NCBI GenBank assembly: GCA_022511425.1
Contig: JAFLRO010000025.1
Coordinates: 1 to 35,285 of the forward strand
Length of the DNA stretch: 35,285 bases
From: Acetatifactor sp.
GTDB lineage: Bacteria > Bacillota > Clostridia > Lachnospirales > Lachnospiraceae
Direction of reading: 5' to 3'
Shown: piece after piece, positions 33,688 to 35,285 of the stretch
How the letters are laid out: each line of letters opens with the position of its first letter
Numbering within the stretch: the first letter of the stretch is position 1
Made by a program: the position numbers and the translations under genes
The notes under the pieces: generated by a model
What the model was told of the DNA's origin: nothing
The model's input: only the letters and a program-made list of their open reading frames with translations
Databases searched by the model: none

Positions 33688-34911
33688 ATGAAACAGATCG
33701 AAGGCGGTGTGACCGCGGCAAAGGGATTTCAGGCAGCAGGTGCAGAAGCTGCCATCAAATATCAGAATAGAAAGGATATGGCGCTTGTTTACAGTGAGGC
33801 CCCCTGTAAAGTAGCGGGAACCTTCACTACTAACTTGGTAAAAGCGGCTCCTGTGCAATGGGATAAGCAGCTGGTGGACAATTCGCCCTTCGTACAGGCA
33901 GTAGTGGTCAACTCCGGCATTGCCAACGCATGCACCGGAAAGCAGGGTATGGACTGCTGTAAGACGGAGGCGGAATGTGCCGGAAAGCTTCTGGGTGTTC
34001 CTGCAGAGGCTGTGTTGGTGGCTTCCACCGGGGTTATCGGTATGCAGATTCCTGTGGATCGTATTACTGCCGGTATCGAAAAGCTGGTGTCTGTAAAGAG
34101 TGATACCTTGGAAGCCGGTCACGATGCAGCCAGGGCCATCATGACCACCGATACCGTTCCCAAGGAAATTGCCGTTCAGGTAGAGATTGGCGGCAAGACA
34201 GTCACTATTGGCGGTATGTGCAAGGGATCTGGTATGATCCATCCCAACATGTGTACCATGCTGGGCTTTATCACCACTGACATAAACATTTCAAAGGAAT
34301 TGCTTCAGAAAGCTTTGAGCGCCGATGTAGTGGATTCTTTTAACATGATTTCTGTGGACGGAGATACAAGCACAAACGACACCCTGCTCGTTCTGGCAAA
34401 CGGTCTGGCAGGCAATGACGAGATTACTAAAGAAGGTTCTGACTATGACTCTTTCTGTCAGGCACTTAACTTTATCACCACCTATTTAGCCCGCAAAATG
34501 GCTGGCGACGGCGAAGGCGCAACCGCGCTTTTTGAGTGCAAGGTCATTGGAGCAGCGACCAAACAAGACGCCCGGACTTTAGCCCGGTCGGTTATCTGCT
34601 CATCCTTAAGCAAAGCAGCCATCTTTGGTCATGATGCCAATTTTGGCCGATTCCTGTGCGCCCTGGGTTATTCCGGTGCGGAATTTGACCCTGAGAATGT
34701 AGATCTCTATTTCCAGAGTGAAAACGGAAAAATTCACATCTACAGCGCGGGTAATGCTCTGGATTACAGCGAAGAAGAAGCTACCAAAGTCCTCTCCGCA
34801 CCCGAGGTCACCATCCTCGCTGACATGCATATGGGCACATTTGAAGCTACCGCATGGGGATGTGACTTAAGTTATGACTATGTTAAAATCAACGCAGATT
34901 ATCGTAGCTGA
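33688..34911 (+). CDS. argJ: Bifunctional ornithine acetyltransferase / N-acetylglutamate synthase
   Basis: This 407-residue enzyme recycles the acetyl group from N-acetylornithine to glutamate and, in bifunctional forms, also uses acetyl-CoA. It cleaves itself before a Thr nucleophile: the site is GMIHPNMCTMLGFITTD with Thr190 as nucleophile. The residue before it is Cys189, where Ala is usual. FTTNLVKAAPVQWD, NSGIANACTG and STGVIG are conserved. The ribosome binding site is weak (AAGG about 12 bases away). No clear ARG box is seen in the 143-base gap before it, so it may depend on read-through from upstream. Confidence 0.96.
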   Translation: MKQIEGGVTAAKGFQAAGAEAAIKYQNRKDMALVYSEAPCKVAGTFTTNLVKAAPVQWDKQLVDNSPFVQAVVVNSGIANACTGKQGMDCCKTEAECAGKLLGVPAEAVLVASTGVIGMQIPVDRITAGIEKLVSVKSDTLEAGHDAARAIMTTDTVPKEIAVQVEIGGKTVTIGGMCKGSGMIHPNMCTMLGFITTDINISKELLQKALSADVVDSFNMISVDGDTSTNDTLLVLANGLAGNDEITKEGSDYDSFCQALNFITTYLARKMAGDGEGATALFECKVIGAATKQDARTLARSVICSSLSKAAIFGHDANFGRFLCALGYSGAEFDPENVDLYFQSENGKIHIYSAGNALDYSEEEATKVLSAPEVTILADMHMGTFEATAWGCDLSYDYVKINADYRS

Positions 34912-34953
34912 TGATGTATGTTATAATTACTATTTAAAACTTACTTTTCCACA

Positions 34954-35141
34954 AGTGACGGCATCGGGCGGCGGGTATGCCTACACAAACGAGGCAACGC
35001 TCCGGTGAACTAACTGCTAACTACGACTAAGGCGTGGAAGAGCATCACGCCTAAGTCTACGTAAGCAGTGGATTTCACCTCCGTCTAAGGACGCCTCTGA
35101 ATTGTTTGTGTAGGCACACCCGCCACCCGATGCCTGTTACT
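34954..35141. other. Element C: long stem-loop element between argJ and a HAD-like gene
   Basis: A 31-bp stem pairs 34960-34990 with 35104-35134 at 29 of 31 positions, and both exceptions become G-U pairs on minus-strand RNA. It extends outward as AAGTGACGGC/GCCTGTTACTT and inward through GAGGC/GCCTC, GGTGAA/TTCACC, ACTGCT/AGCAGT and the apical GGCGTG/CACGCC. The top of the hairpin, ACTAAGGC and GCCTAAGT, has the same A-A mismatch between CTAAG and CTAAG as arm 1 of element A. There is no T run or open frame. It may be a structured RNA or a mobile hairpin element. The remaining bases of the 310-base gap are AT-rich with no other signal. Confidence 0.8.
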
Positions 35142-35221
35142 TAAAATTTGGTCTTAAATATACTTCCTTTTTACATTTGCTTTGTTATTAAGAATCGAAA
35201 TTTATCAGGAGGTATGGTGCA

Positions 35222-35285
35222 ATGAATAAGGCTATTTTTTGGGATTTGCAGGGTACTCTCGGCGGTGATGCTGTGGCAAGCATTG
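35222..35285 (+). CDS. HAD-like hydrolase (partial, 3' end missing)
   Basis: Only 21 codons are present. They begin MNKAIFWDLQGTLGGD, which resembles HAD motif I, with Asp8 as nucleophile and GT following; the usual second Asp is replaced by Gln10, which would be unusual for a phosphatase. AGGAGG lies at 35207-35212, nine bases before the ATG. With so little sequence the family call is provisional. Confidence 0.6.
   Translation, partial: MNKAIFWDLQGTLGGDAVASI

Noticed and set aside
1..35285. CRISPR array, tRNA or rRNA genes, phage or toxin-antitoxin modules
   Set aside because: No regularly spaced repeats, no cloverleaf-like or ribosomal sequence and no matching protein families were seen.

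Overview
The window reads as a chromosomal segment of an anaerobic, spore-forming Clostridia bacterium, most likely Lachnospiraceae. The basis is strong AGGAGG-type ribosome binding sites, a base composition near 50% GC by eye, the spore-specific genes spoVAD and spoVAE(b), ARG-box controlled arginine genes, and several small proteins of a type I associate with that family. No tRNA, rRNA, CRISPR array, phage gene or intact transposase was seen.

Layout, left to right. 1-5101: an oligopeptide/dipeptide-type ABC importer operon (binding protein cut by the window edge, two permeases, one fused double ATPase). It is interrupted between the permeases by a large multi-branched inverted-repeat element (element A, about 2127-2617) and ends in a terminator. 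5168-7882: a SERCA-like P-type Ca2+ ATPase whose ribosome binding site is the 3' arm of that terminator. 7947-8223: a compact element with terminal inverted repeats, its own extended -10 promoter and two degenerate tandem units (element B), lying in the leader of an acetyltransferase. 8255-12860: a cluster of small-molecule modifying enzymes (acetyltransferases, cyclase-family hydrolase, NUDIX, flavoprotein, an acetyltransferase-methyltransferase fusion). 13096-16182: trpS, a membrane-anchored SH3b protein and a membrane-tethered XRE regulator. 16346-21634: spoVAD and spoVAEb, separated by a GH8 xylo-oligosaccharide hydrolase, a ComEC-like secreted metallo-beta-lactamase-fold protein with a collagen-like stretch, a small conserved protein and ridA. 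21682-23740 (minus strand): a family of unknown function, a DUF1294 membrane protein and argG. 24107-28148: a Ytr-like operon (GntR regulator, two membrane proteins, ABC ATPase, exported protein) driven by a consensus promoter carrying the likely GntR operator. 28286-30274: an LtaS-like phosphoglycerol transferase. 30655-34911: argC, a zinc-ribbon NUDIX hydrolase, tag, an acetyltransferase and argJ. 34954-35141: another long stem-loop element (element C). From 35222: the start of a HAD-like gene.

Three arginine genes (argG, argC, argJ) are dispersed. argG and argC carry AT-rich ARG-box-like sites at recognisable promoters, so common ArgR control is likely. The most unusual content is the set of large structured intergenic elements A, B and C. 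Elements A and C share an apical stem motif (CTAAG facing CTAAG with a central A-A mismatch) and may belong to one family. No function can be assigned to them from the sequence alone.
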